Below, one piece after another: positions 33,159 to 41,179 of a DNA stretch of 64,000 bases; within the stretch, counting starts at the first letter, position 1; each line of letters starts with the position of its first letter. The stretch is from positions 1,736,001-1,800,000 of the forward strand of contig CP107851.1 in the NCBI GenBank assembly GCA_036013505.1, read 5' to 3'. Both the position numbers and the translations under genes were made by a program. A model generated the notes under the pieces. That model did not search any database and was not told where the DNA came from. It saw only the letters and a program-made list of their open reading frames with translations. This stretch comes from Streptomyces sp. NBC_00510. GTDB taxonomy: Bacteria; Actinomycetota; Actinomycetes; Streptomycetales; Streptomycetaceae.

Positions 33159-34814
33159 TCACTTGGCGTCCGCGTAGCACTCGACGACGTGGGTGTGCAG
33201 CGGGAAGGGCACCGGCGTCGGGCCGAAGAGCAGGCGCCGGGCCTCCTCCGCGGACTCCGCGACGGCGTGCTCCACGGCGGGGGCCAGCTCCTGGGGGGTG
33301 TGCACGATGACCTCGTCGTGCAGGAAGAACACCAGGCGCGGCCGTCCGTCGAGGGCGGCCAGGCGGCGGCGCAGGGAGGCCAGCACGGCCAGCGCCCATT
33401 CGGCGGCCGTGGCCTGGATGACGAAGTTGCGGGTGAAGCGGCCCCAGGCGCGGGCCTGGGCGTCGGTGAGCTCCTGGCGGTCGGCGGACGGCGCCGGTGA
33501 CGTACGCCCGAGGTGGGACCGGACGACACCGCCGCCCTCGCCGGTGCGGGCGGCGGACTCCACCAGGCGCATGGCGTCCGGGAAGCGGCGGCGCAGGACC
33601 TCGAGGAGCGGCCCCACCTCGCCGCTGGTCTGGCCGTACATCGCGCCCAGCAGGCCCAGTTTGGCCCGCGCGCGGTCGCCCCCGAACGCGGTGCGCGCGA
33701 GGGCCGCGTACAGGTCGCCCTCGGCGGCGGCCGCCGCCAGCCCGGGATCGCCGGAGAGGGCGGCCAGGACGCGGGGTTCCAGCTGGCCCGCGTCGGCGAC
33801 GACCAGCCGGTGCCCGGGGTCGGCGACCACGGCGGCGCGGATCTGCCGGGGGATCTGCAGCGCTCCGCCGCCGCGGGTGGCCCAGCGGCCGGAGACGACA
33901 CCGCCGACGACGTACTCGGGGTGGAACCGCCCGGCGGGCGCCCACTGTTCACGCCAGGCCCAGCCGTGGGCGCTGTGGATGCGGGAGAGCTCCTTGTAGC
34001 GCAGCAGCAACGCGGCGGCCGGATGCCCGACCTCCCTCAGCACATGGGAGCGGGTCGAGGTGATCCGCACGCCCACGCGCTCGAAGGCGGGCAGCAGTTG
34101 GGCGGGCGAGTCGGGGTTCACCGGGCGGCCCAGGGCCTCATGGATGCCGGTGGCGAGCTCGGACAGCACCTTGGGACGGACGCCGCCCGCCGGACGGGGG
34201 CCGAGCAGCCCGGTGAGCACCGCGTCGTGGGCGGCGGCGCTCCAGGGCAGGCCGTCCCGGGTCATCTCGGCGGCGGCCAGGGCGCCGGCGGACTCGGCGG
34301 CGGCCAGCAGGCGCAGCCGGTCGGGGTGCTCGGACAGGGCGATCCGGCGCTGCTGGTCGGCGTGCACGGCGACCACCGCTTCCAGCGGGTCGGTGCCCGG
34401 CGGCAGATGATGGCGGTCGGCGGCGAAGAGCACCGGCTGGTCGTCGGAGCCGCCTTCGCGCGCGTCGTCCGGCACGGGGAGTCCGCGCAGCCGGGCCCAG
34501 CCGGCGCCCAGCGAACGGGGCAGGCCCCAGCGCTCCTCGGAACCGAGCAGCAGGGCCTCGACGAGCTTGAGGTCGTGGCACCGGGCCGGACGGGCCGGGA
34601 GCCGCTCCAGCAGCGGCGGGTAGATCTCGTCGGTGGCGGCCCACACCCAGCGCGGCGCCTGCCGGGCCTCGCGCTCGGCGACGGCCGTCACGAGGTCGCC
34701 GACGGTCTGCGGGGGACCGTCCGCGGTGCCGTCCTCGTGCAGCGCCTGCAGCCGCCCGCCGGCCCCCAGGGGGTCGGCGACGACGGCGACGGACAGACTC
34801 CTGGGCGAGGTCAC
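33159..34814 (-). CDS. PolA-family DNA polymerase, exonuclease motifs not recognisable
   Basis: A 551-residue actinobacterial polA paralogue. Polymerase motif A is altered: V-A-D-A-G-Q-L-E-P-R (about residues 335-344; usual D-Y-S-Q-I-E-L-R), keeping the metal Asp. Motif B 'RARAKLGLLGAMYGQ' keeps Arg, Lys and Tyr, and motif C is 'FFLHDEVIV' (about 500). The first 200 residues occupy the place of a 3'-5' exonuclease but I cannot find the D-x-E site, and the 5'-nuclease domain is absent. It may act in repair or translesion synthesis. GTG 34814 is 6 nt after TACTCT on the minus strand (plus 34821-34826), suggesting a leaderless mRNA. Confidence 0.85.
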   Translation of the reverse strand: MTSPRSLSVAVVADPLGAGGRLQALHEDGTADGPPQTVGDLVTAVAEREARQAPRWVWAATDEIYPPLLERLPARPARCHDLKLVEALLLGSEERWGLPRSLGAGWARLRGLPVPDDAREGGSDDQPVLFAADRHHLPPGTDPLEAVVAVHADQQRRIALSEHPDRLRLLAAAESAGALAAAEMTRDGLPWSAAAHDAVLTGLLGPRPAGGVRPKVLSELATGIHEALGRPVNPDSPAQLLPAFERVGVRITSTRSHVLREVGHPAAALLLRYKELSRIHSAHGWAWREQWAPAGRFHPEYVVGGVVSGRWATRGGGALQIPRQIRAAVVADPGHRLVVADAGQLEPRVLAALSGDPGLAAAAAEGDLYAALARTAFGGDRARAKLGLLGAMYGQTSGEVGPLLEVLRRRFPDAMRLVESAARTGEGGGVVRSHLGRTSPAPSADRQELTDAQARAWGRFTRNFVIQATAAEWALAVLASLRRRLAALDGRPRLVFFLHDEVIVHTPQELAPAVEHAVAESAEEARRLLFGPTPVPFPLHTHVVECYADAK

Positions 34815-34858
34815 CGTTCGAGAGTAGAACGAGGCACCGACAACGCCCCGCGGGCGGG

Positions 34859-35233
34859 TCAGGGGCGGTTGTCGCGGCTCACCTTCAGGGCCCACAGCAC
34901 GAGCGGCGCCTGGAGCGGCAGCCGGGCGTAGGCCGCCTTCCGCAGGGGCGCGGGCCGGTCGCGCCAGTCCCGGGCCATCTTCACGTTGGCGGGGAGCACG
35001 GCGGTGAAGAAACCGGCCGCCAGCAGGGCGCTCGCCCGGCGGGTGCGGGGCAGGGCGATGCCCGCGGCGAGCGCCAGCTCCACCGCGCCGCTGACGTAGG
35101 TCCAGGTGCGGGGCTCGCCGGGCAGGACGCGCGGGACGATCGCGTCGAAGGGCCGGGGCGCCACGAAGTGGGCGGTGCCCGTGGTGGCGAGCAGTCTGGC
35201 CAGCAGCAGGGCGGAACGGTCGGAAGCGGCCAT
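34859..35233 (-). CDS. DoxX-family small membrane protein
   Basis: A 124-residue protein with about four hydrophobic segments ('LLLARLLATTGTAHFVAPRP', 'YVSGAVELALAAGIALP', 'ASALLAAGFFTAVLPANV', 'LQAPLVLWALKV') and the DoxX-like 'GAVELALAAGIALPRTRRAS' loop. Members are thought to work with redox enzymes at the membrane but the function is unknown. AGGAGGT before the ATG at 35233 is a near-perfect ribosome site. Not clearly linked to the polymerase gene downstream (44-bp gap). Confidence 0.85.
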   Translation of the reverse strand: MAASDRSALLLARLLATTGTAHFVAPRPFDAIVPRVLPGEPRTWTYVSGAVELALAAGIALPRTRRASALLAAGFFTAVLPANVKMARDWRDRPAPLRKAAYARLPLQAPLVLWALKVSRDNRP

Positions 35234-35336
35234 CGGTTACCTCCTGCGGTCTGTGCGGCGCCGCTCACCCTAGCGCCGGTGCCGGGCGCCGGGCGGGCGC
35301 TCGCCGGGGGCGGGGTGTGCGCTTGCTCACCCGGGT

Positions 35337-35948
35337 CTACGGCGTGGTGGCGGCCGGTCCCGCGAAGGGAGGCAGGGCCGCGTACTCCGGTGCCACCTGG
35401 AGCGAGACGGCGAGTTGGGCCAGTGCGTCCCGGACCCGGGTGAGCGGGTGGTCGGGGAAGTGCGCGTCGTAGTGGGGGGCGTCGCCCCAGTGGAAGGGCA
35501 GGCCCTGCCGCAGGTCCGAGGCGTAGGGGTGGGGCATGAAGTAGCGCTCGGGGCCGAGTTCGATGAGCACCTGCGCCTCCCGGACGCCGGTGGTGCCCTG
35601 CTCCAGGGCCTGGACCTTCACGACGGCGCTGCAGGAGGCCCGGGGCAGGGTGTAGCTGCCGAGGAACGCCTGGCCGGTGGGGCGGTCCGGCAGGGGGACC
35701 TTGATGACCTGGCGCAACGTGGGGACCGTTCCCAGGTGCAGGACGTCGGCCTCGATGAGGCCGCCGCCCGCCCCGGCCGTGTAGTGGGCCAGGGCGTGGC
35801 GCAGGCGCGGCAGGTCCTCCAGGGGCGCGGGGATGTCCGGCGGCACGTCGAACCAGTGCAGGCTGACGAGGTCGCCGTGGTCATTGGTCCAGGCGTCCGC
35901 CTCGATCTGCCGGTAGCCGGGGAGTTCCGCCCCCGCGATGGGTCCCAT
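35337..35948 (-). CDS. Hypothetical actinobacterial protein
   Basis: A 203-residue soluble protein I do not recognise. It begins MGPIAGAELPGYRQIEADAW, is acidic and mixed alpha/beta with 'VIKVPLPDRPTGQAFLGSYT' and 'ERYFMPHPYASDLRQGLPFHWG' as the most conserved-looking stretches (many aromatic and His residues), and ends in a Pro/Ala tail. No signal peptide or TM segment. The start is 9 nt after the stop of the ABC exporter gene on the same strand, so it is probably co-transcribed with it. Confidence 0.75.
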   Translation of the reverse strand: MGPIAGAELPGYRQIEADAWTNDHGDLVSLHWFDVPPDIPAPLEDLPRLRHALAHYTAGAGGGLIEADVLHLGTVPTLRQVIKVPLPDRPTGQAFLGSYTLPRASCSAVVKVQALEQGTTGVREAQVLIELGPERYFMPHPYASDLRQGLPFHWGDAPHYDAHFPDHPLTRVRDALAQLAVSLQVAPEYAALPPFAGPAATTP

Positions 35949-35957
35949 GGCCGAGGA

Positions 35958-37787
35958 TCATGCCGTATGGACGAGTTGGGCGTCACGGCGGACCAGGGCG
36001 GCGTAGCGGCCGTCCAGGGCGAGCAGTTCGTCGTGGCTGCCGCGTTCCACGATCCGGCCGTGGTCGAGGACGACGATCTGGTCGGCGTCGCGGACGGTGG
36101 ACAGCCGGTGGGCGATGGTGAGGGTCGTACGGCCCGCCGAGAGGGCGTCGATGGCGTCCTGGACGGCGTGCTCGGTACGGGTGTCCAGCGCGCTGGTGGC
36201 CTCGTCGAGGATGAGGACCGGCGGGTCGCGCAGGATCGTCCGCGCGATGGCCAGGCGCTGCTTCTCGCCGCCGGAGAAGCGGTAGCCGCGTTCGCCGACG
36301 ACGGTGTCGTAGCCGTCGGGCAGCCCCGCGATGTGGTCGTGGATCTGCGCGGCGCGGGCGGCGGCGACGACCTCCTCGTCGGTGGCGTCGGGCTTGGCGA
36401 AGCGCAGGTTCTCGGCGACCGAGGCGTGGAAGAGGTACGTCTCCTGCGAGACGACGCCGACCGATGCGGCGAGCGTGTCGAAGGCGAGGTCGCGGACGTC
36501 GACGCCGTCGAGCGTGACGCGGCCCTCGGTGACGTCGTACAGCCGGGGCACGAGGTAGCTGAGGGTGCTCTTGCCGGAGCCGGTGGCTCCGACGACGGCG
36601 AGGCTGCCGCCGGCCGGGACCGTCAGGTCGATGCCGTCGAGGGTGCGCCCGGGCGTGGCCGGGTCGTAGGAGAAGCCGACGCCCTCGAAGCGGATGTCGC
36701 CGCGGACCCGCGGGAGGCGTACGGGTTCGTCCTTCTCGGTGATGTCGACGGGCAGGTCGAGGTACTCGAAGATGCGCTGGAAGAGCGCGAGCGAGGTCTG
36801 CACCTGGACACCGGTCGACAGCAGGCTGACGGTGGGCCGGAACAGGCCTTGCTGGAGCGAGACGAAGGCGACGAGCGTGCCGATCGACACCGCACCGCCC
36901 GCTCCGTTGACGGCGATGCCGGCGACCCAGTAGATGAGCGCGGGCATGGCGGCCATGACGACGCCGATGGTGGACATCCGCCAGCGGCCGGCCATGTTGG
37001 AGCGCACCTCGAGGTCGACCAGCCGGTCCGACTCCTCGGCGAAGGAGCGGGTGAGGGAGTCGGCGCGTCCCATGGTGCGGCCGAGGAGGATGCCGCTGAC
37101 GGACAGCGACTCGGTGACGATCGCGGACATCGCGGCCATCTGCTTCTGGCGCTGGGTGGTGATCTTCTTGCGCTCGGTGCCGACCCGGCGGCTGATCCAC
37201 ACGAAGACCGGGAGCAGCAGCAGGGAGGCGATGGTCAGGCGCCAGTCCAGGGCGATCATCGCGACGACGGTGGCCACGACACTGGTGAGGTTGGACACGA
37301 GCGAGGTCGCGGTGGAGGTGACGGTGGCCTGCATGCCGCCGATGTCGTTGGCGATGCGGGACTGCACCTCTCCGGTGCGGGTCCGGGTGAAGAAGGCGAG
37401 CGACATGCGCTGCAGCTGCTCGTAGACGGCGGTGCGCAGGTCGTGCATGACGCGCTGGCCGACCGTGGTGGAGATCAGGGTCTGCAGGACGCCGAAGACG
37501 CTGTTGAGGACGGCGGTGGCGATCATGCCGAGGGCGAGCAGGCTCAGCAGCCCGGTGCGGCCCTGCGGGATCGCGGTGTCGAGGATCTCGCGCAGCATGA
37601 AGGGCGAGGCGACCGAGACGAGTGAGGCGGCGCCGACGAGGAGCCCGACGACGGTCAGGCGGGCGCGGTAGGGACGGAAGAGCCGCAGGACGCGGCGCAC
37701 GTCGTTGGGTCGGGCGGGGTCCTTGGGCGGCGGGGTCCACCGCGGGGATTGATCGGGGTGCAAAGGGCCTCCGAAAGGTCCGGGCAT
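35958..37787 (-). CDS. ABC-type exporter half-transporter (TMD-NBD)
   Basis: A 609-residue multidrug/lipid exporter-type protein, active as a homodimer. Six TM helices (about residues 40-320) include 'RTRTGEVQSRIANDIGG' of the coupling helix. The NBD is complete: Walker A GATGSGKST (about 395), Q-loop 'VVSQETYLF', signature FSGGEKQRL (about 503), Walker B 'VLILDEATSALD' (about 523) and H-loop 'TIAHRLSTV'. ATG 37787 is used; the longer frame upstream crosses the promoter. A MarR gene is divergent and a 27-bp palindromic site sits between them, so export is probably induced by a MarR ligand. Confidence 0.93.
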   Translation of the reverse strand: MPGPFGGPLHPDQSPRWTPPPKDPARPNDVRRVLRLFRPYRARLTVVGLLVGAASLVSVASPFMLREILDTAIPQGRTGLLSLLALGMIATAVLNSVFGVLQTLISTTVGQRVMHDLRTAVYEQLQRMSLAFFTRTRTGEVQSRIANDIGGMQATVTSTATSLVSNLTSVVATVVAMIALDWRLTIASLLLLPVFVWISRRVGTERKKITTQRQKQMAAMSAIVTESLSVSGILLGRTMGRADSLTRSFAEESDRLVDLEVRSNMAGRWRMSTIGVVMAAMPALIYWVAGIAVNGAGGAVSIGTLVAFVSLQQGLFRPTVSLLSTGVQVQTSLALFQRIFEYLDLPVDITEKDEPVRLPRVRGDIRFEGVGFSYDPATPGRTLDGIDLTVPAGGSLAVVGATGSGKSTLSYLVPRLYDVTEGRVTLDGVDVRDLAFDTLAASVGVVSQETYLFHASVAENLRFAKPDATDEEVVAAARAAQIHDHIAGLPDGYDTVVGERGYRFSGGEKQRLAIARTILRDPPVLILDEATSALDTRTEHAVQDAIDALSAGRTTLTIAHRLSTVRDADQIVVLDHGRIVERGSHDELLALDGRYAALVRRDAQLVHTA

Positions 37788-37808
37788 GTCAAGGCGATGA
37801 GAGTGTAG

Positions 37809-37835
37809 TTCATTGTTACCTATACTCACAATGAA
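37809..37835. promoter_or_regulatory. Likely MarR operator
   Basis: TTCATTGT (37809-37816) and ACAATGAA (37828-37835) are perfect 8-bp inverted arms separated by 11 bp. It lies between the divergent MarR and ABC exporter genes, upstream of TACACT (minus strand, plus 37802-37807) and GATACT (37845-37850), the probable -10 elements of each side. Binding would control both. Confidence 0.7.
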
Positions 37836-37858
37836 CCGCATCCTGATACTCTCTGACC

Positions 37859-38326
37859 ATGGAATCCCGCACCTCCGCCGCGGACACCGACGAGAGCACC
37901 GGGCGCCTCGCCGACCAGCTGCTGTGGCTGACCCGCCGGCTGCACCGCGCACAGCGGCGGCACCTGGAGCCGGTGGGCATCACCCCGGCCCAGGCACGCA
38001 TGCTGCGCACGGTCGCGCACATCCTCAAGAGCGGGACCGCGCCCCGGATGGCCGACCTCGCCGAGCGGCTGGACGTCGTGCCGCGCGCGGTGACGAGCCT
38101 GACCGACGCCCTGGAGGAGCGGGGACTGGTCCGCAGGGCGCCCGACCCGGTCAACCGCAGGGTGGTGCGCATCGAGCTCACCGAGGAGGGCGACGACGCC
38201 GTGCGGCGGCTGCGCCGCGCCCGCCGGGCGGCGGCCGAGGAGCTGCTCTCCCCCCTGGACACGGACCAGCGCGATGCCCTGACGGCGTTGCTCGCCGTCC
38301 TGGACACCGCGCCGGGTCGCTGCTGA
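37859..38326 (+). CDS. MarR-family transcriptional regulator
   Basis: A 155-residue winged-helix regulator: 'LLWLTRRLHRAQRRHLEPVGITPAQARMLRTV' (dimer helices), HTH 'RMADLAERLDVVPRAVTSLTDALEERGLV' (about residues 62-90), wing 'RRAPDPVNRRVVRIELTEEG'. GATACT lies 8 nt before ATG 37859, so the mRNA may be leaderless. It is divergent from an ABC exporter with an 8+11+8 palindrome between them, the usual MarR-efflux layout. Ligand unknown. Confidence 0.92.
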   Translation: MESRTSAADTDESTGRLADQLLWLTRRLHRAQRRHLEPVGITPAQARMLRTVAHILKSGTAPRMADLAERLDVVPRAVTSLTDALEERGLVRRAPDPVNRRVVRIELTEEGDDAVRRLRRARRAAAEELLSPLDTDQRDALTALLAVLDTAPGRC

Positions 38327-38348
38327 GGCGCCGGAGCGCAGGGAGGGG

Positions 38349-40055
38349 TCAGGCGCGCCAGGTGTCGCCCAGCGTCACCTTGCCGCTCGTGGGGACGGTC
38401 GCCGTACGGTTGGCGCCGGACTCCCAGGTGACGTTCCCGCCGGCGTCCTTCTTGATGTACTTGTACTCGAAGGACGTGCCCGCGCCCATGGAGACGTCGA
38501 GCTTCCACACCGGGTAGGCCGCCGAGGACAGCGGCAGGGCGTTGCCGGTGTTCCAGTTGCCGAGGGCGGCGTTGTTGCCGACGACGTAGACGTTCTGGCC
38601 CCACACCGTGGTGGCGTTGACCGAGAAGGACGCCCCGCCCGCGGGCGTCGTGCCGCCGCCTCCGCTGCCGCAGGGGGCGCCGGTGTAGAGCGCCACCGCG
38701 TCGTTGGCGCCGATGGTGGCGGTGAACCTGCCGTCCGAGCCGACGGTGTAGGTGGCGCCGCCGTGCTGCACGTCGCAATAGGTGCCGGCGGGCAGCGAGG
38801 TGGTGAAGGTCTGCGTGAGGGAGCCGCTCTCGTGGTTGATCGCGACGTAGCCCTTGCTGCCGCGCCCGAAGGCGATGGCGTTGTTGCCGTTGGACCACCA
38901 GTTGGTCACCGCGGTGCCGGCGACCGCGTTGCGGAAGCCGACCATGCCCGCGATCTGCGGCCAGGCGTGCTGGCACTTCCAGCCGTCGCTGTAGCAGGCG
39001 TTGACGGTGCCGCCGTTGGGCGGGCCGGCGTCGTTGTCGGAGAACTCGTAGCCGGAGTACACGTTGGGCGAGCCGTAGGGCCAGGCCAGCATGTAGACGT
39101 TGGCCAGGGTGTAGGTCGCGCCCGCCTTGTAGGTGAGGGTCGAACCGTTGCGCTCGGTGTCCCAGTTGTCGACGAAGGTGCGTGAACTGCCGCTCGCGAG
39201 GTAGCCCGCGCCCCAAGAGGCGCCCCAGTTGCTGAGGTAGGCGAGCTTCTCACCGGTGAAGATCCGCTTGAGGTCGTAGGCGCCCTGGAAGGCGTCGACG
39301 TCACCGGTGCCGGTGTACTCGCCGGGCTGCACGGCCTCCCCGGAACCGTAGATGACCTCCTGCGCCCAGAAGACGGACGGGTTGCTGAGCTTGGCCTTGA
39401 TCGCGGAGAGATCGGCCGCCGCCATGTGCTTGGCGGCGTCGATGCGGAATCCGTCGACGCCCAGCGCGATGAGGCCGTTCAGGTACGCCGCGATCGTCGA
39501 GCGCACGTAGTCGCTGCCGGTGTTCAGGTCCGAGAGCCCGACGAGTTCGCAGTTCTGGACGTTGTCGCGGTTGGTGTAGTCGGAGATGTTCGTCCGGCAG
39601 GAGTGGAAGTCCTGGTCCTGGTAGTACCCCGGGTAGTTGTACTTGCTGTACGACGTGCCGCCGGTGCCGGTGCCCGAGCCGGCGCTCATGTGGTTGACGA
39701 CGGCGTCGGCTATGACCTTGACCCCGGCGGCATGGCAGGTGTCGACCATGTTCTTGAAGGCCGTCCCGTCACCCAGCCGGCCCGCTATGCGGTAGCTGAC
39801 GGGCTGGTAGGAGGTCCACCACTGCGCGCCCTGGACGTGCTCCTGGGGCGGCGACACCTCGACGTAGCCGTACCCGGCCGGGCCGAGGGTGTTGGTGCAC
39901 TCCTTGGCGACCGAGGCGAACTTCCACTCGAAGAGGGTGGCGGTGACGTCCTTGCTTCCGGGCGGTGCTGCCTGGGCCGGCTGCTGCGAGACGCCGACGA
40001 GCCCGGCCGTGCTGAGCAGGGCGGCCAGACCCGCGCGCAGAAAACGCGATCTCAT
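38349..40055 (-). CDS. Secreted alpha-amylase with CBM20 starch-binding domain
   Basis: A 568-residue extracellular GH13 enzyme cutting alpha-1,4 bonds in starch. Signal peptide with likely cleavage after AQA (residue 29). Catalytic residues: nucleophile Asp206 (GFRIDAAKH), acid/base Glu233 (WAQEVIYG) and Asp299 (FVDNWDTER); '[10 protein letters not shown]' is conserved region I. A Gly/Thr/Pro linker (about 462-472) leads to a C-terminal CBM20 ('[22 protein letters not shown]...'). GAAGGAG precedes the ATG at 40055. Upstream direct repeats of CTTGC type (40217-40247) may be a MalR/Reg1 operator. The original +1 after cleavage begins [10 protein letters not shown]. Confidence 0.95.
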   Translation of the reverse strand: MRSRFLRAGLAALLSTAGLVGVSQQPAQAAPPGSKDVTATLFEWKFASVAKECTNTLGPAGYGYVEVSPPQEHVQGAQWWTSYQPVSYRIAGRLGDGTAFKNMVDTCHAAGVKVIADAVVNHMSAGSGTGTGGTSYSKYNYPGYYQDQDFHSCRTNISDYTNRDNVQNCELVGLSDLNTGSDYVRSTIAAYLNGLIALGVDGFRIDAAKHMAAADLSAIKAKLSNPSVFWAQEVIYGSGEAVQPGEYTGTGDVDAFQGAYDLKRIFTGEKLAYLSNWGASWGAGYLASGSSRTFVDNWDTERNGSTLTYKAGATYTLANVYMLAWPYGSPNVYSGYEFSDNDAGPPNGGTVNACYSDGWKCQHAWPQIAGMVGFRNAVAGTAVTNWWSNGNNAIAFGRGSKGYVAINHESGSLTQTFTTSLPAGTYCDVQHGGATYTVGSDGRFTATIGANDAVALYTGAPCGSGGGGTTPAGGASFSVNATTVWGQNVYVVGNNAALGNWNTGNALPLSSAAYPVWKLDVSMGAGTSFEYKYIKKDAGGNVTWESGANRTATVPTSGKVTLGDTWRA

Positions 40056-40216
40056 GGTGCGGCTCCTTCGTGTTCGGGCACAAAGGTGCCCCGAAGACAG
40101 CCACGCGCCGGGCCATCGAGTGTGGGGGCGGAGTTCCCGCCCGTGGGAACTCCGGGTAGGAGACTGGCCCCGCGGGCGGGTAGCGTCAATATGTCGCGTG
40201 GAAAAACTTTCAACTT

Positions 40217-40247
40217 CTTGCGGAAACACTCTGCTTCGCTCTTGCAG
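40217..40247. promoter_or_regulatory. CTTGC direct repeats upstream of amylase
   Basis: CTTGCGG (40217) and CTTGCAG (40241) repeat with 24-bp periodicity, next to GAAAAACTTTC (40201-40211). Streptomycete amylase promoters carry similar CTTGCA repeats bound by the LacI-type maltose repressor; this match is partial. Confidence 0.35.
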
Positions 40248-40287
40248 AGGGCCTACCGGCCCTGCGGCAGGGCGTACTGAACCGCCG

Positions 40288-41007
40288 TCAGGCCGCCAGG
40301 TGCTCCCGGTCCCCCATCACCACGACCGGGTGCAGCGCCGGATCGAGCGTGCGCAGCAGGTACTCCATGTCGGCCTTGGACTGGCTGACGCACGCCGACG
40401 TGCCGCTGCCGTGGTCCATGTGCAGCCAGATGCTGCCGCCCTTGGACTGTCCCTGGGGGCGGGTGGGATCCAGCGGGGAGGTGCCCTTGACCCGGTTGTA
40501 GTCGATGGCGATGACGAGGTCGAAGTCGTGCCAGTGCGATCGGGACCACGACCGCGGCGCGGCGAAGGCGGACGAGTGGTGGTAGGGGAGCCGGGCCTGC
40601 GGCTCGGGCAGGACACCGCCCGCGTCCGAGAGCGTGAAGACACCCACGGGGCTCTTCTTGTCCCCCTCGTGGTGGTCGGCCGTCCAGCCGCCCCTGCCGT
40701 TGTGCCCGGACCACGAACGCTCGCGCTTCCACAGGTCGCCCTGCCGGGTGTACAGCACGATGGTCGAGTCGGCCGATCCCGCACCCTCCCCGTACACCGC
40801 GACGACCTGGCGGGAGTCGGCCGGGATGCGGGACCGCAGCGCGGGGCCGACGCCCGGTATCCCACGCGTGGCGCTCGCCTGGGTGGCGCGCGGCGGCTGC
40901 TTCACGGCGTGCCCCGACGTGTCCCGGTGCTTCTCCGCGCCCCCGGCACAGCCGGCGAGCAGCACCAGCGCCGCCGCGACGACCACCGTCCCCGCCCCAC
41001 GCCTCAC
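40288..41007 (-). CDS. L,D-transpeptidase (YkuD-like) lipoprotein
   Basis: A 239-residue exported lipoprotein with lipobox L-A-G-C (Cys20). The catalytic region reads '[22 protein letters not shown]' (split by function: His196/His199, active-site Cys206), equivalent to the H...S/T-x-G-C motif of L,D-transpeptidases that make 3-3 peptidoglycan cross-links or attach proteins; here the residue before Cys is Ala rather than Gly. Upstream blocks '[15 protein letters not shown]' and '[17 protein letters not shown]' are typical of the COG3786-like branch. Acts outside the membrane. Separate from the amylase gene downstream. Confidence 0.85.
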   Translation of the reverse strand: MRRGAGTVVVAAALVLLAGCAGGAEKHRDTSGHAVKQPPRATQASATRGIPGVGPALRSRIPADSRQVVAVYGEGAGSADSTIVLYTRQGDLWKRERSWSGHNGRGGWTADHHEGDKKSPVGVFTLSDAGGVLPEPQARLPYHHSSAFAAPRSWSRSHWHDFDLVIAIDYNRVKGTSPLDPTRPQGQSKGGSIWLHMDHGSGTSACVSQSKADMEYLLRTLDPALHPVVVMGDREHLAA

Positions 41008-41179
41008 TCGAACCGCTCCTCTTCCCTGAAGTCGCGTTCCATCCTCGCACCCTTCGGTGAGGACGGATGCGGACCGTGTCCCGTTCCCCCCGCCCCGGGA
41101 AAAAACGGGTTGAATTCGTCACCGCGATGACGCGACGCTGGCACGTCTCCTCCCACCCCAGCATCGATGTCGGGACGTC

